A stretch of DNA of 64,000 nucleotides from Methylobacterium segetis (GCF_004348265.1 NZ_SMNT01000002.1:1-64000); one strand, 5' to 3'. Positions 37,348 through 49,950 are shown, counted from the stretch's first letter. The notes: generated by a model from the letters alone, not told the origin. Numbers and translations: made by a program.

Positions 37348-38646
37348 CTGACCCCCGCCGCACGCTGCTCCGCCGCCATCGAGGTTCTGGCCGACATCAC
37401 CGAGCGCCGCCGGCCGGCCTCCGATGCCCTGAAGGATTGGGGCCTCGCCCATCGCTTCGCCGGCTCGGGCGATCGCGCGGCGATCGCGAGCCTCGTCTAC
37501 GACGCACTGCGCCGCCGCGCCTCCGCAGCCTGGATCATGGGCGCGGACAGCCCGCGCGCCGTGCTGATCGGCTCGCTGCGCCTGCAGCAGGGCCTCGCCG
37601 CGCCGACGATCGCCGGTTTGTTCAGCGGCGAGCGCTTCGCGCCGGCGCCGCTCACCGAGACGGAACGCGAGCGGGTGGAGGCGGGCAGCCTCGCCGGGGC
37701 GCCCCCGGAGATCGCGGGGGACGCGCCCGATTGGGTGCTGCCCTCGCTCCGGGCCATACTGGGCGACGACCTGCTGCCGGAATTGCGCGCGCTCGGCCGC
37801 CGGGCGCCGCTCGATATCCGCATCAACAGTTTGAAGCGGAGCCGGGCCGATGCCCTCGCGAGCCTCGGCCACCTCTCCGCCGCGCCGACGCCGCACGCGC
37901 CCCAGGGCCTGCGCATCCCGATCGGCGCCGACGGGCGGGGTCCCGCGCTGCATGTCGAGCCGGAATTCCTCGAAGGCTGGTACGAGATCCAGGATGAGGG
38001 TTCGCAGATCGCGAGCCTGCTCGCGGGGGCGGAGCCCGGCGAGACGGTCGTCGATCTCTGCGCCGGGGGTGGGGGCAAGACGCTCGCCCTCGCGGCCGAG
38101 ATGGGCAATCGGGGCCGCCTCGTCGCAACGGACGGTGACCCGCGCCGCCTCGCGCCCATCCACGAGCGGCTGCGCCGGGCCGGCGCCGAGGCGGAGGTGC
38201 GCACGCCCCGCACCGGGCGCGCCCGCGCCGACGTCCTCGAAGATCTCGACGGCACCGTCGATCGTGTCGTCGTCGACGCTCCCTGCACCGGCACGGGCAC
38301 CTGGCGCCGCAACCCGGACGCGAAGTGGCGCCTGCGTCCGGGCAGCCTCGCGACCCGGCTCAGTGAACAGGCCGCGGTTCTCGACCGCGCGAGCCGCCTC
38401 GTCCGCCCCGGCGGGCGCATCACCTACATCACCTGCTCGATCCTGCCCGAAGAGAACGACGGCGCGATCGCGGGCCTGCTGGGGCGAAGCGGAGGCGCCT
38501 TCGCGGTTGTGCCGTCGCGGAGCGTCGTGGATCGGCTCCTGCCGGGTCTCGCGGACTTCCTGCGCTTCACGGAGCACGGATTGCAGATGAGCCCGGCGTT
38601 GACCGGCACGGAGGGGTTCTACGTCGCCACGCTGGAGCGGTCCTGA
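37348..38646 (+). CDS. rsmB: 16S rRNA m5C methyltransferase RsmB-like, apparent CTG start
   Basis: 432 residues if it begins at CTG 37348 (TPAARCSAAIEVLADI is the expected RsmB N-terminus). From ATG 37537 it would be only 369 and lose part of the NusB-like RNA-binding domain. Catalytic domain motifs: DLCAGGGGKTLALAAEMG (SAM), DAPCTGTGTWRRNPDAKW (motif IV with Cys) and TYITCSILPEEND (motif VI with catalytic Cys). Methylates a cytosine such as C967 in 16S rRNA. The start codon is unusual: a sequencing error or a real CTG start. Other features are intact. Confidence 0.9.
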   Translation: MTPAARCSAAIEVLADITERRRPASDALKDWGLAHRFAGSGDRAAIASLVYDALRRRASAAWIMGADSPRAVLIGSLRLQQGLAAPTIAGLFSGERFAPAPLTETERERVEAGSLAGAPPEIAGDAPDWVLPSLRAILGDDLLPELRALGRRAPLDIRINSLKRSRADALASLGHLSAAPTPHAPQGLRIPIGADGRGPALHVEPEFLEGWYEIQDEGSQIASLLAGAEPGETVVDLCAGGGGKTLALAAEMGNRGRLVATDGDPRRLAPIHERLRRAGAEAEVRTPRTGRARADVLEDLDGTVDRVVVDAPCTGTGTWRRNPDAKWRLRPGSLATRLSEQAAVLDRASRLVRPGGRITYITCSILPEENDGAIAGLLGRSGGAFAVVPSRSVVDRLLPGLADFLRFTEHGLQMSPALTGTEGFYVATLERS

Positions 38647-38651
38647 AACGG

Positions 38652-38678
38652 CGAATGGCCCCGGAGCGGGGCCATTCG
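38652..38678. terminator. Hairpin between convergent rsmB and a small secreted protein gene
   Basis: Perfect 12-bp stem (CGAATGGCCCCG/CGGGGCCATTCG) with loop GAG in the 49-bp gap between the two stops. Shared bidirectional terminator by position; the T-run is poor. Confidence 0.7.
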
Positions 38679-38695
38679 GAGGTCTTTCAGGATGT

Positions 38696-38923
38696 TCAGA
38701 AGCAGCGGCGCCGGCGTTCCACGACCACCCGGCCGTAGGGGCCGCGTCGCTTGACCACGACCGTCTTGCAGCGCGGGCCGCGGATGACGGTGCGCGAGAC
38801 CACGCGCGCCTGCTCGATTCCGGTGGCGGGTGCCACGAGCGGGTTGCCGGCGATCGGCAACGCGGCGGCGGGAGTGATGCCGGCGAGCGCGACGGCGGTG
38901 AGTCCGAGGATCGTTGCTCTCAT
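38696..38923 (-). CDS. Small secreted basic protein
   Basis: 75 residues from the ATG at 38923. Signal peptide (MRATILGLTAVALAGITPAAA), then a basic C-terminus with two Cys (GPRCKTVVVKRRGPYGRVVVERRRRCF) that could form a disulfide. No family recognised; similar short Arg-rich, signal-bearing proteins are common in Methylobacteriaceae. Periplasmic location predicted. Confidence 0.65.
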   Translation of the reverse strand: MRATILGLTAVALAGITPAAALPIAGNPLVAPATGIEQARVVSRTVIRGPRCKTVVVKRRGPYGRVVVERRRRCF

Positions 38924-39108
38924 GGCGTGAGGCTCCTGAGCGTGTGGACTGGGCGGCCCCTTTCGCTGCCGGGGCGTGAACATCCCCTTAATGCTGCGGT
39001 CCGCCCGGATCGTCCTCGCGCTCCCGATCCCCAGCCTTCGAGCCGGTGCCTCCCAGCCCTGCGGGCAGGCGCGTTGCACGGGCGCGGGCGCTCGTCTAAC
39101 TGCAGGCC

Positions 39109-40668
39109 ATGACGACCACCGACCACGACAAGATCCTCATCGTCGATTTCGGCAGCCAGGTGACGCAGCTCATCGCGCGGCGCGTGCGCGAGGAGGGCGT
39201 CTACTGCGAGATCGTGCCCTTCACGAAGGCAGCCGAAGCCTTCGCGGAGACAAAGCCGAAGGGCGTCATCCTCTCGGGCGGCCCGGAATCGGTGACCACG
39301 GAGGCCTCGCCCCGGGCACCGCAGGTGGTGTTCGATTCCGGCGTCCCCGTCTTCGGCATCTGCTATGGCCAGCAGACCATGGCGGCCCAGCTCGGCGGCG
39401 AGGTCGAGGGCGGGCACCACGCCGAATTTGGCCGGGCCGAGATCGAGATCCTGGCCGAGTGCGCCCTGTTCAACGGCGTCTGGCACATCGGCGAGCACTA
39501 TCCCGTCTGGATGAGCCACGGGGACCGGGTCACGAAGCTGCCGGACGGGTTCACCACGGTCGCGATCTCGAAGAACGCACCCTTCGCCGCGGTGGCCGAC
39601 GAGGCGCGCAAGTTCTACGCGGTGCAGTTCCACCCCGAAGTGGCCCATACGCCGCACGGCGCGCTCCTGATCCGCAACTTCGTGCGCGACATCGCGGGCT
39701 GCTCCGGCGACTGGACCATGGGTGCCTATCGCGAGGAGGCGATCGAGAAGATCCGCGCGCAGGTCGGAAAGGAGCGCGTGATCTGCGGGCTCTCCGGCGG
39801 CGTCGACTCGGCGGTGGCGGCGGTTCTCATTCACGAAGCGATCGGCGAGCAGCTGACCTGCGTCTTCGTCGATCACGGCCTGCTGCGGGCGGGTGAGGCC
39901 GAGGAGGTCGTGCGCCTGTTCCGCGACCATTACAACATCCCGCTCGTCCACGTGGAGGCGCAAGACACCTTCCTCGGTGCGCTCGAGGGCGTCAGCGACC
40001 CGGAGGTGAAGCGCAAGACGATCGGCCGGCTCTTCATCGACGTGTTCGAGGCGGAATCGAAGAAGATCGGCGGCGCGGCCTTCCTCGCGCAGGGCACCCT
40101 CTATCCCGACGTCATCGAGAGCGTCTCGTTCACGGGGGGGCCGAGCGTCACCATCAAGTCCCATCACAACGTGGGCGGCTTGCCCGAGCGCATGAACATG
40201 CAGCTCGTCGAGCCGCTGCGCGAACTCTTCAAGGACGAGGTGCGGGTGCTCGGTCGAGAGCTCGGCCTGCCGGAGGCCTTCGTCGGCCGCCACCCCTTCC
40301 CCGGCCCGGGCCTCGCGATCCGCTGTCCCGGCACGATTACGGCCGAGAAGCTCGATGCGCTCCGGAAGGCGGATGCGATCTACCTCGAAGAGATCCGGAA
40401 GGCCGGGTTGTACGATACGATCTGGCAGGCCTTCGCGGTGATCCTCCCCGTGAAGACGGTCGGAGTGATGGGTGACGGCCGGACCTACGACCATGTCTGC
40501 GCGCTCCGTGCCGTCACCTCCGTCGACGGCATGACGGCGGATTTCTATCCCTTCGACATGGCCTTCCTCGGGCGGGTTGCCACCCGCATCATCAACGAGG
40601 TGAAGGGCATCAATCGCGTCACCTACGACATCACCTCGAAGCCGCCCGGCACCATCGAGTGGGAATGA
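39109..40668 (+). CDS. guaA: GMP synthase (glutamine-hydrolysing)
   Basis: 519 residues. Converts XMP to GMP using ATP and glutamine, acting after GuaB. N-terminal class I amidotransferase: GGPESVT, catalytic Cys in [10 protein letters not shown], His in [14 protein letters not shown]-pyrophosphatase domain: P-loop [19 protein letters not shown]-terminal dimerisation domain with [11 protein letters not shown] and KPPGTIEWE end. Family-typical length. Confidence 0.98.
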   Translation: MTTTDHDKILIVDFGSQVTQLIARRVREEGVYCEIVPFTKAAEAFAETKPKGVILSGGPESVTTEASPRAPQVVFDSGVPVFGICYGQQTMAAQLGGEVEGGHHAEFGRAEIEILAECALFNGVWHIGEHYPVWMSHGDRVTKLPDGFTTVAISKNAPFAAVADEARKFYAVQFHPEVAHTPHGALLIRNFVRDIAGCSGDWTMGAYREEAIEKIRAQVGKERVICGLSGGVDSAVAAVLIHEAIGEQLTCVFVDHGLLRAGEAEEVVRLFRDHYNIPLVHVEAQDTFLGALEGVSDPEVKRKTIGRLFIDVFEAESKKIGGAAFLAQGTLYPDVIESVSFTGGPSVTIKSHHNVGGLPERMNMQLVEPLRELFKDEVRVLGRELGLPEAFVGRHPFPGPGLAIRCPGTITAEKLDALRKADAIYLEEIRKAGLYDTIWQAFAVILPVKTVGVMGDGRTYDHVCALRAVTSVDGMTADFYPFDMAFLGRVATRIINEVKGINRVTYDITSKPPGTIEWE

Positions 40669-40928
40669 CCTGAAGAGGCGGCGGCCGCGCATCGCGGCGC
40701 CGCGGTGCTTCATCGCCATCCTGCTGCGCGCGGCCGCATCGGCGGTCACGGCCGGACCTGACCCGCATCGGAAGGCCGCGGCACAGGCCCCGATCCCAAA
40801 GCCCCCCACCTTCGCTGCAGGATCGAAACCGCGCTCCGGCGCGCACGGCCTTCGCGGCGCGGACCTGCGGCACCTCGCTGCCTCATCGAACGCCGGATTC
40901 CCGTGAGCCGCGCTCCGGGGCGCCGCCC

Positions 40929-41861
40929 TCAGAACCGGAAAGTGCCGAGTTGGAAATCGGCGAGGTGCGGCGCGTTCGGCATGTCGAGGGCCGTCGGGAA
41001 AGTCTCGTCGCTGGGCTCGAGACGGCGACGGTCGCGCCTCAGCAGCGTCAGTTCCAGGACGGAGGGAAGTGGAATGCCGCCGAGGATGAAGTAGGGCGCG
41101 CAATTATTCGCGTGAACGTGGACGACGCGGTGGTTCGCGGTCAGGGCAAGCACGCCTCGACGGAGCGTGTCGAGGAAGGCGTCGTTTTCGAGGCGATCGA
41201 GAAGATGGATCTCGATCACGATCTGCCGGAAGCAATCGAGCAGATTCGAGGAGAGATGGCTCAGCATCTCCCATTCGTGCCCCTCGATGTCGCATTTCAG
41301 CACGAGGTCGGTGCGGTCGCGATGGGCGTTCCGGGCCAGGATGTGGGTCAATGTGTCGAGTTCCTCCTGCTCGCTCGACACGCCCTCGATTCCGAGCTTC
41401 GACCAGTGCAGAAGCGGGTGCTCGACCGGGCTGTTCTCGATGGTGTGATCGAACTGGAAGACCTCGATCCCCCGATTGGCGAGGTCGAGATCCCAGGAGA
41501 CGTCGTCGCTGATGCCGAGGGAATAGGCGGCTGCGATTCCATCGAGGTCGTCCACCATCACGTACCCGCCGTCATGGTCGCGTCCGACCCGGATCTTGTC
41601 TGTGCCGACCGGCCGGTGCGGTCGCAGGCGGCGCAGAATCGGCAGGAGGCGGGGCTGCAACGTCGGTGACAGATCGTAGACGGCACCTCTGTGCGCACCC
41701 TGCCTGTTCGCGACGGCCTCGCTCGAATGAACCAGTCTATCCACAAGATGCCGGAGGTCGATCGCGTTGCTGGCCCAGAAGGCGCGTGCGTCGTCCGACT
41801 CTGCCGGCCGGCCGAAAGCGAGCTTATAGGCCCAATCAACTTCGTCTTCGGTCACGGGCAT
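40929..41861 (-). CDS. FkbM-type methyltransferase with N-terminal DUF4214-like module
   Basis: 310 residues. Residues about 5-55 (YKLAFGRPAESDDARAFW, LVHSSEAVA) match the DUF4214 pattern of the secreted proteins in this window. Residues about 85-270 form an FkbM-like SAM methyltransferase: DHDGGYVMVDDL, YSLGISDDVSWDLDLA, LVLKCDIEGHEWEML (conserved acidic/His pocket) and QIVIEIHLLD. Such enzymes O-methylate sugars in EPS, LPS or glycoproteins. First gene of the surface-glycan block. Confidence 0.82.
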   Translation of the reverse strand: MPVTEDEVDWAYKLAFGRPAESDDARAFWASNAIDLRHLVDRLVHSSEAVANRQGAHRGAVYDLSPTLQPRLLPILRRLRPHRPVGTDKIRVGRDHDGGYVMVDDLDGIAAAYSLGISDDVSWDLDLANRGIEVFQFDHTIENSPVEHPLLHWSKLGIEGVSSEQEELDTLTHILARNAHRDRTDLVLKCDIEGHEWEMLSHLSSNLLDCFRQIVIEIHLLDRLENDAFLDTLRRGVLALTANHRVVHVHANNCAPYFILGGIPLPSVLELTLLRRDRRRLEPSDETFPTALDMPNAPHLADFQLGTFRF

Positions 41862-44302
<2,441 letters not shown>

Positions 44303-44445
44303 TGGGGGCGACGTCCCGGCTCATCCTCCCATCGCCCCGCATGCTAAGCGCCGGCCCTGCCCGTCGCGATGATCGATCGCGCTGAGAGCCCGCGTTCTCC
44401 CGGCCCTGCCGGACTTCGATACATGATCCAAGGTTGGTAGCGTCT

Positions 44446-45642
44446 ATGCCGAAGCGTTTCCTAATCGATATCACGACGAGCCGGCACTACATCGGTAAGC
44501 ACGCCGTCGGGATCGTTCGAACCGAGCGGGAGATCGCCAAGGAATATCTCGCGAGCGAGAAGCGGACGGAGTTCTTCTATTACGACCATCTGAACGCGGA
44601 ATTCCGCAGCATCGGTCGCGAGAAAGCCTGCGAGATCCTCTACCAGGACCCGAAACAGGTCCCCAAGCGGATGGATCCGCAGGCCGGGCCTCGCGTCCAG
44701 TATGGATCGAAGGTCAATTTGCAGAGTGGGGATGTCGTCGTCAGCGCGGGATTGCTGTGGGACTTCGATTATCTCAGCTTGCTCTACACGGCGAAAAAAC
44801 GAAAAAACATCTTCGTCGCGCAGGTCATCTACGACATCATCCCGATCGTGATGCCGGAATATTGTGTGCCCGGCATGGACAAGAAGTTCCCGAAATTCAT
44901 TCTTGATGCCGCGTGGACGGCCGACATCCTGTTTTGCATCTCGGATTCAACCCTGCGCGACGTCGAATCCTACCTCGCGCGCCTGGAAACCCGGCAGCCC
45001 GCTCTCGCACGCATGGAACTCGGTGCCGACGTGCATCCGAGTTCCCCGCGCCCCACCGAGAGCTGGCGCTCGCTCGCATCGGGCCGCTTCGTCCTCTACG
45101 TGAGCACGATCGAGCCGCGGAAGAACCACCAGATGCTCTTCAACATCTGGCGAGAGCTGCATGAACGCGCACCGGGCGAGGTGCTGCCGCTCGTCTTCGT
45201 CGGGCGGCCAGGCTGGAATGTCGAGAACCTCCTGAGTTGCATCGAGGGCTGTCACCGCCTCTTTCCCGACCGGATCCGGATTCTGGAGGACGTCTCCGAC
45301 GAGGATCTGAGCTGGCTCTACGCGAACGCGCGCTACACCGTTTATCCCTCGCTCTACGAGGGCTGGGGATTGCCGATCGCCGAGAGCTTGGCGGCGGGCA
45401 CGCCCTGCCTCGCCTCCAGCAGCGCTTCGATGCCCGAAGTCGCCGGCGACATGGCCGAGCTCCTGGACCCGCTCGACTATGCCGCTTGGCGGGACGCCAT
45501 CCATCGCTACACGGTCGACGACGACCTCGTGCAGGCGAGGCGGGCGCGGATCGCCTCGACCTACGAGCCGCGCAAATGGGAGCAGGTCATCCCGCTGTTT
45601 CGTCGGAAGCTCGACGCCGTCCTGGCCGAACGCGGCTTCTGA
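44446..45642 (+). CDS. GT4 glycosyltransferase
   Basis: 398 residues from the ATG at 44446. GT-B fold: N-terminal FLIDITTSRHYIGKHAVGI, C-terminal GT1 domain with VLYVSTIEPRKNHQMLFNI and the EX7E motif in PSLYEGWGLPIAESLAAG. Retaining glycosyltransferase, donor probably GDP-mannose or GDP-rhamnose given the gmd neighbours (inference). Not membrane-bound. Confidence 0.88.
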   Translation: MPKRFLIDITTSRHYIGKHAVGIVRTEREIAKEYLASEKRTEFFYYDHLNAEFRSIGREKACEILYQDPKQVPKRMDPQAGPRVQYGSKVNLQSGDVVVSAGLLWDFDYLSLLYTAKKRKNIFVAQVIYDIIPIVMPEYCVPGMDKKFPKFILDAAWTADILFCISDSTLRDVESYLARLETRQPALARMELGADVHPSSPRPTESWRSLASGRFVLYVSTIEPRKNHQMLFNIWRELHERAPGEVLPLVFVGRPGWNVENLLSCIEGCHRLFPDRIRILEDVSDEDLSWLYANARYTVYPSLYEGWGLPIAESLAAGTPCLASSSASMPEVAGDMAELLDPLDYAAWRDAIHRYTVDDDLVQARRARIASTYEPRKWEQVIPLFRRKLDAVLAERGF

Positions 45643-45731
45643 CGGGCAAATCCGAGGCGCTCGCCGGTGGCGGGCCACGTCCGGCGACCGCAGCTGAGAT
45701 GAGGCGGCACGCCGCTGAATGGGATCCTTTG

Positions 45732-47525
45732 ATGCGGTATCTCTCGCTCGCCACCTATCCGATCTCCGTTCCCCGGCACGGCGGCCAGATCCGGGTCAAC
45801 GCGCTCCACCGCGTGCTGCGCGAGCGGGGATGGATCACGGAACACATCGCTGTCTACGAGGCGGCTGCCCAGCCTGAAGAGCCCGACAGCGAATTCCTGT
45901 TCCCGGTGAGCGCAGGTTTCCGACGTGAGCTGACACGGCGGGAGGGGCGGGTCGATGTCGATGCTTCCGACGTCCTCCTGCAGGATCCGGAGGCGTGGCA
46001 GAGGTTCTGCCGGGTCGTGGACGAGTTCCACCCCGACATCATCGCCTGCGAGCAGGCCTGGCTCTGGCCCGCGTTGCGCGAGTATCTGCGTCAGCGGCCC
46101 GGCATCGACGTGCGGATCCTCTACTCCTCGCAGAACGTCGAAGGCCATCTGATCGAGAACGTGACGGCGGCCCAGTCCGCGGAGGGCCGCGCTCGGCTCG
46201 CCTCACGCGCGAGAGAGATCGAGGACGATCTGGCCTCGCGTGCCGACGCCATCATCGTCGTGAGCACGCATGATCACGATCATTTCGCACCTGTCGGCAA
46301 GCCCATCCTCGTTGCGCCGAACGGCGTCTGGCCCCTCGTCCCGCCTCCCGCGGAGGATCATTGGCGCCGCACCCTGTCGCTTTTCTCCACGATGGTGTTC
46401 GTCGGATCCGGGCATCCGCCGAACGCGGTCGGCTTCGCCGAGATGCTCGGTCCCCGGATGAGCTATCTCGCGCCCGACGAGCGCATCATCGTGGTCGGCA
46501 GTGTCGCGGGCCTGCTCGATCGCACGCCCGGCTATGCCGATTGGTACGGGTTGAACGCAGCCCGGCTGATCGTCGCGGGCGTCCAGGACGAGGCGGGCCT
46601 CAGCACGTTGTTCGACCTGGCGGGCGGCGTCGTCCTGCCGATCACGCTCGGAGGCGGCACGAACCTGAAGACGGCTGAGGCCCTCTACAATCGAAAGCGC
46701 ATCGTCGCCACGACGACCGCGATGCGCGGCTACGAGGACTTCATCGGCTTTCCAGGGCTGACGATCCACGACGAGCCGGACGCCTTCAAGCAGGCGGTCC
46801 GGGCCTGCCTCTCGGAGCGCGCCGCGCCGCTCACCTACACGATCGAGCAGATGGAGCTCCTGGACGGGCTCCTGTGGTCCTCGACCCTGAGGCGGGTCGG
46901 CCCCTTCCTCTCGCTTCTCCTCGCGGGCAAGCGCCCGGCCGTTCCGCGTGCCAGCAAGCCGGGTTCGGAGACAGGGCCGGATTCGCGACATTCGCTCACC
47001 CCCCATCTCTTCTCCGGCTGGTACGGGGCCGAGCCGAACGGCGTCTGGAGCAAGGAGACGGTGGCGATCCTGAGGATCGAGACCGAGCCGGGCCAGCCGA
47101 TGCCGATGCGCGTGCGGTGCCTCGTGACCGGCATGGCCTCGAAGGGCAGACCGCAGGCCATCGACGTCTTCTGTCCCTCCGGGCACAAGGCCAACCTGAC
47201 CTACCGTTACAAGGCGCGTGCGATCCCGGTCGCTTTCGAGGTGACCGAGGACGACATCGACCCGAGCGGCGTTCTGGAGATCTATTTCCAGGTGAACCGC
47301 CTCGTCTCGCCGCGGGACCTCGGCAGGAGCGCCGACGATCGAAAGCTCGGCCTCTGCCTGGTCTCGATGACGATCGATCGAGCGGTGGGGACGAGCGACG
47401 GCAAGCCTCCGCCACGAGGCGAGGGCGTCATCCGAATGCCTCACCTGAATGCGGCGAGGCGGATCCAGCACGGTTCCGCCGCCTTCGTTCGGGCCATCGG
47501 GAAGCGGATGCGGCCGAAGGGCTGA
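45732..47525 (+). CDS. GT4-like glycosyltransferase with C-terminal beta domain
   Basis: 597 residues from the ATG at 45732. N-terminal GT-B half begins YPISVPRHGGQIRVNALH; residues about 210-395 are a GT1-like donor domain (VFVGSGHPPN, VLPITLGGGTNLKTAEAL). Residues about 420-570 form a beta-rich module (LFSGWYGAEPNGVWSKETV), a kind seen fused to surface-glycan glycosyltransferases; function of that part unknown. The 89-bp gap to the previous gene suggests one operon. Confidence 0.8.
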   Translation: MRYLSLATYPISVPRHGGQIRVNALHRVLRERGWITEHIAVYEAAAQPEEPDSEFLFPVSAGFRRELTRREGRVDVDASDVLLQDPEAWQRFCRVVDEFHPDIIACEQAWLWPALREYLRQRPGIDVRILYSSQNVEGHLIENVTAAQSAEGRARLASRAREIEDDLASRADAIIVVSTHDHDHFAPVGKPILVAPNGVWPLVPPPAEDHWRRTLSLFSTMVFVGSGHPPNAVGFAEMLGPRMSYLAPDERIIVVGSVAGLLDRTPGYADWYGLNAARLIVAGVQDEAGLSTLFDLAGGVVLPITLGGGTNLKTAEALYNRKRIVATTTAMRGYEDFIGFPGLTIHDEPDAFKQAVRACLSERAAPLTYTIEQMELLDGLLWSSTLRRVGPFLSLLLAGKRPAVPRASKPGSETGPDSRHSLTPHLFSGWYGAEPNGVWSKETVAILRIETEPGQPMPMRVRCLVTGMASKGRPQAIDVFCPSGHKANLTYRYKARAIPVAFEVTEDDIDPSGVLEIYFQVNRLVSPRDLGRSADDRKLGLCLVSMTIDRAVGTSDGKPPPRGEGVIRMPHLNAARRIQHGSAAFVRAIGKRMRPKG

Positions 47526-47823
47526 CGGGCCTCGGGCGCCGCGATCCCGCCGGAACCCTCGGTAAGGCAAACGAAAGTCCCCGCTTTTCCAGTCTTGTGC
47601 CTCGGTCGCACGAGGCTAGGCAAGATGTAGCCGATGCTTCGACGTACCTCGAAGCGACTAATCCCATATCGGCCCTGAAGAGCACCGGAATCTCGCTTCG
47701 GTTTGTCGACGTGCAAGCCGATAAGAGCCTCGACTGGAATTGCCGTTGGCGGTCCTGCTCTTCGCGCCTCGATCTGCCGAGGCCTGTCGATCGCGGCCCG
47801 TTGCGGATCAGGGAGGCTGCTCC

Positions 47824-49068
47824 ATGGCACATGTCGTCGATGGCAATCTTGCGGACTGGACGATCGCGGAGCGGCTCGATACCGCCCGGACAGGTGCTGC
47901 GAACTACGCGCTCTACGCAACGCGAGAGGGCGACCAGTACATCTTCGCCCTTCAATCACCGGTGGCCATCGCCGCCTTCACGACGTTCTGGCTGAACACC
48001 GATCGCAACGAGAGCACGGGCGCGCAGCCTTTTACCGGGGCCGGCACGGGCGCGGAATTCTACGTCGATTTCGCGACGGACGGACTGCCATACCTTTTCA
48101 GCGGGACGGATGTCGGGACGAATCTGTCGGTGACGCCGCTGGCCCATGTGTTCAACGCGGACAAGACCATCGTCGAATTTGCCGTCCCGATCGGCTTGTT
48201 GAACGGCATCACGAGCGGCTTCGACCTGAAGGTCGATGTCAACAACGCAACGTTTCTGCCGAACGATTACAACCTCTACAAATATAGTGTCGCGCCGAAT
48301 TTCTTCTACACCTTGTACGGGAATTCCACGCACGACGTTCACAGCATCGGCGGGCAGGTCTACTCGCTCTACGCCGGCCTTCTCGGACGCGCACCCGATG
48401 ATCTCGGGCTGGAGTTCTGGGCCGACCAACTGGAGCACGGCGCTTCGGTGCGCGACCTCGGTCAGCAACTGCTCTTCTCGGCCGAAGGCCAGGCACGCGC
48501 CGGTGCGCTCGACAATGCGGCCTTCGTGGAGCAACTGTACCAGAGCACGTTGCATCGGTCGGCGGATAGCGGCGGCCTCGCCTTCTGGACCGGGCAGTTG
48601 AACCAGGGCGCCGCGCGCGTCGATGTCGCCAGTGGGTTCGTGTTTTCGGACGAACATCTGAGCAGCCTGCAGAGCGTCTTCGACGCGGGGCTGTTCGTCC
48701 CCGACAGGCAGGCGGCGGACGTGGCCCGCCTCTACTACACGATGCTCAACCGGGCTCCGGACGCCGGAGGCCTGGAGTTCTGGACCCACCAACTCGATCA
48801 GGGCGGGAATCTCAGCGTGCTCGCGCAAGGCTTCCTCGCGAGCGCCGAGAGCCAAGCCAAGTACGGGTCCCTCTCGAACTCGGCCTATGTCGAGGCGCTC
48901 TACATGAGCGCTCTCGGTCGGCCGGCGGAGGCGGAGGGTTTGCAGTTCTGGACCGCCCGCCTCGACAGCGGCGTCTCCCGGGCCGATCTCGCCGTTCAGT
49001 TGACGGACAGCGCCGAAGCACACAGCGCGCACGTCGCCCAGATCGAGCAGGGCTGGTTCCTGTCCTGA
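47824..49068 (+). CDS. Secreted DUF4214 protein sharing the N-terminal domain of the large deacetylase
   Basis: 414 residues from the ATG at 47824, behind AGGGAGGCTGCTCC. Residues 1-160 match the first 170 of the 1888-5949 protein (FWLNTDRNESTG versus IWLNADRNVTTG; then AEFYVDF). Four DUF4214 modules follow (about 178-410), each with the pattern LYxxxLgR-D-GGLxFW (for example MLNRAPDAGGLEFWTHQL). The C-terminus IEQGWFLS resembles IETGWHLV of the large protein and may be a type I secretion signal. No enzyme motif. Possibly a surface adhesin or matrix protein linked to the glycan genes around it. Confidence 0.85.
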   Translation: MAHVVDGNLADWTIAERLDTARTGAANYALYATREGDQYIFALQSPVAIAAFTTFWLNTDRNESTGAQPFTGAGTGAEFYVDFATDGLPYLFSGTDVGTNLSVTPLAHVFNADKTIVEFAVPIGLLNGITSGFDLKVDVNNATFLPNDYNLYKYSVAPNFFYTLYGNSTHDVHSIGGQVYSLYAGLLGRAPDDLGLEFWADQLEHGASVRDLGQQLLFSAEGQARAGALDNAAFVEQLYQSTLHRSADSGGLAFWTGQLNQGAARVDVASGFVFSDEHLSSLQSVFDAGLFVPDRQAADVARLYYTMLNRAPDAGGLEFWTHQLDQGGNLSVLAQGFLASAESQAKYGSLSNSAYVEALYMSALGRPAEAEGLQFWTARLDSGVSRADLAVQLTDSAEAHSAHVAQIEQGWFLS

Positions 49069-49153
49069 GGGTGATGAAACCGGAATGCGCCGCGAGGCGG
49101 CCTCTCACGGATTCCGATGCGCGGTGGTTCCATCCTCCGCTGCGGGTCGGTGC

Positions 49154-49861
49154 TCACGACGGTTCGGTGAGCAAGGCCGCCACGATCACCGGTTCGAGAT
49201 CGCGTCTTTTCCGTCCTTCAGCGAGTTGACCGCTCCAATACGCGAGGCCGCCCGCATCGATGCAGCGGTGCCCCTTCGAGAAATAGATATGATGCAGCCA
49301 TTCCTCGTCGGTGAGGCTGTAGATTTCGCTCGAGAGGCGAAATTCGAGTTCGAAAAGCCAGAGATCCCGAATCCACGCGCGGCTTACGATCAGCCCGGCT
49401 TCCCTGGCATTGGTCGTCACCGTCCAGGGCGTGTACCCGCAGAGATGGTAGTCTCCGGGATAGGCCTGCGTTCCATAGGCCATCTGCACGAGGTATTGCT
49501 GGCGCTCCTCGTTCTGCCAGTCGGGGTGTTTGGCAAGTTTCGCCAGATCGTGAAAGCTGGGGACGCGAACGCTCAGCACGCCGCTCGGCGAGAGAAGGCG
49601 CCCCCATTCGATCAATGTGGAGACCTGCCGGGTCCTCGGTATGTGCTCCAGAACGTCCTGCGCGACGATCTCGACGAAATGCCGGTTGGGAAGCATTGGC
49701 AGATCGGTGATGTCCGCGATCATGTCGGGATTGTGCCAGTCGCCGCTGTCGACGTTCAGCCATCCCTCGCGGATGTCGTGCCCGCATCCGACGTTGAGGC
49801 GGTCCGGGATCGGATCCGGCGGCACGGCCCTCGCGCTCACTGTCGCCGCGACCTCGCTCAT
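49154..49861 (-). CDS. Class I SAM methyltransferase with C-terminal DUF4214-like tail
   Basis: 235 residues from the ATG at 49861. Methyltransf_11-type core: RLNVGCGHDIREGWLNVDSG (motif I), VAQDVLEHIPRTRQV (motif after strand 4) and LSPSGVLSVRVPSFHDL. Residues about 195-235 (YFSKGHRCIDAGGLAYWSGQ, LAEGRKRRDLEPVIVAALL) match the end of a DUF4214 module. Convergent with the DUF4214 protein gene (85-bp gap). Substrate unknown, perhaps a sugar in the surface glycan. Confidence 0.8.
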   Translation of the reverse strand: MSEVAATVSARAVPPDPIPDRLNVGCGHDIREGWLNVDSGDWHNPDMIADITDLPMLPNRHFVEIVAQDVLEHIPRTRQVSTLIEWGRLLSPSGVLSVRVPSFHDLAKLAKHPDWQNEERQQYLVQMAYGTQAYPGDYHLCGYTPWTVTTNAREAGLIVSRAWIRDLWLFELEFRLSSEIYSLTDEEWLHHIYFSKGHRCIDAGGLAYWSGQLAEGRKRRDLEPVIVAALLTEPS

Positions 49862-49950
49862 GATTCCACTCCGCCGCTTAGGATGGCGAGTGCGTCTACC
49901 AGAAGTCGCAAATGAGCGCCATTTCTCGCGGGAGGCGTGACTGGCCGGTC

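Noticed and set aside
37537-38646. ATG 37537 as the rsmB start
   Set aside because: Would remove the N-terminal RNA-binding helices, and no ribosome-binding site precedes it; the CTG at 37348 with AAGGAG fits better.
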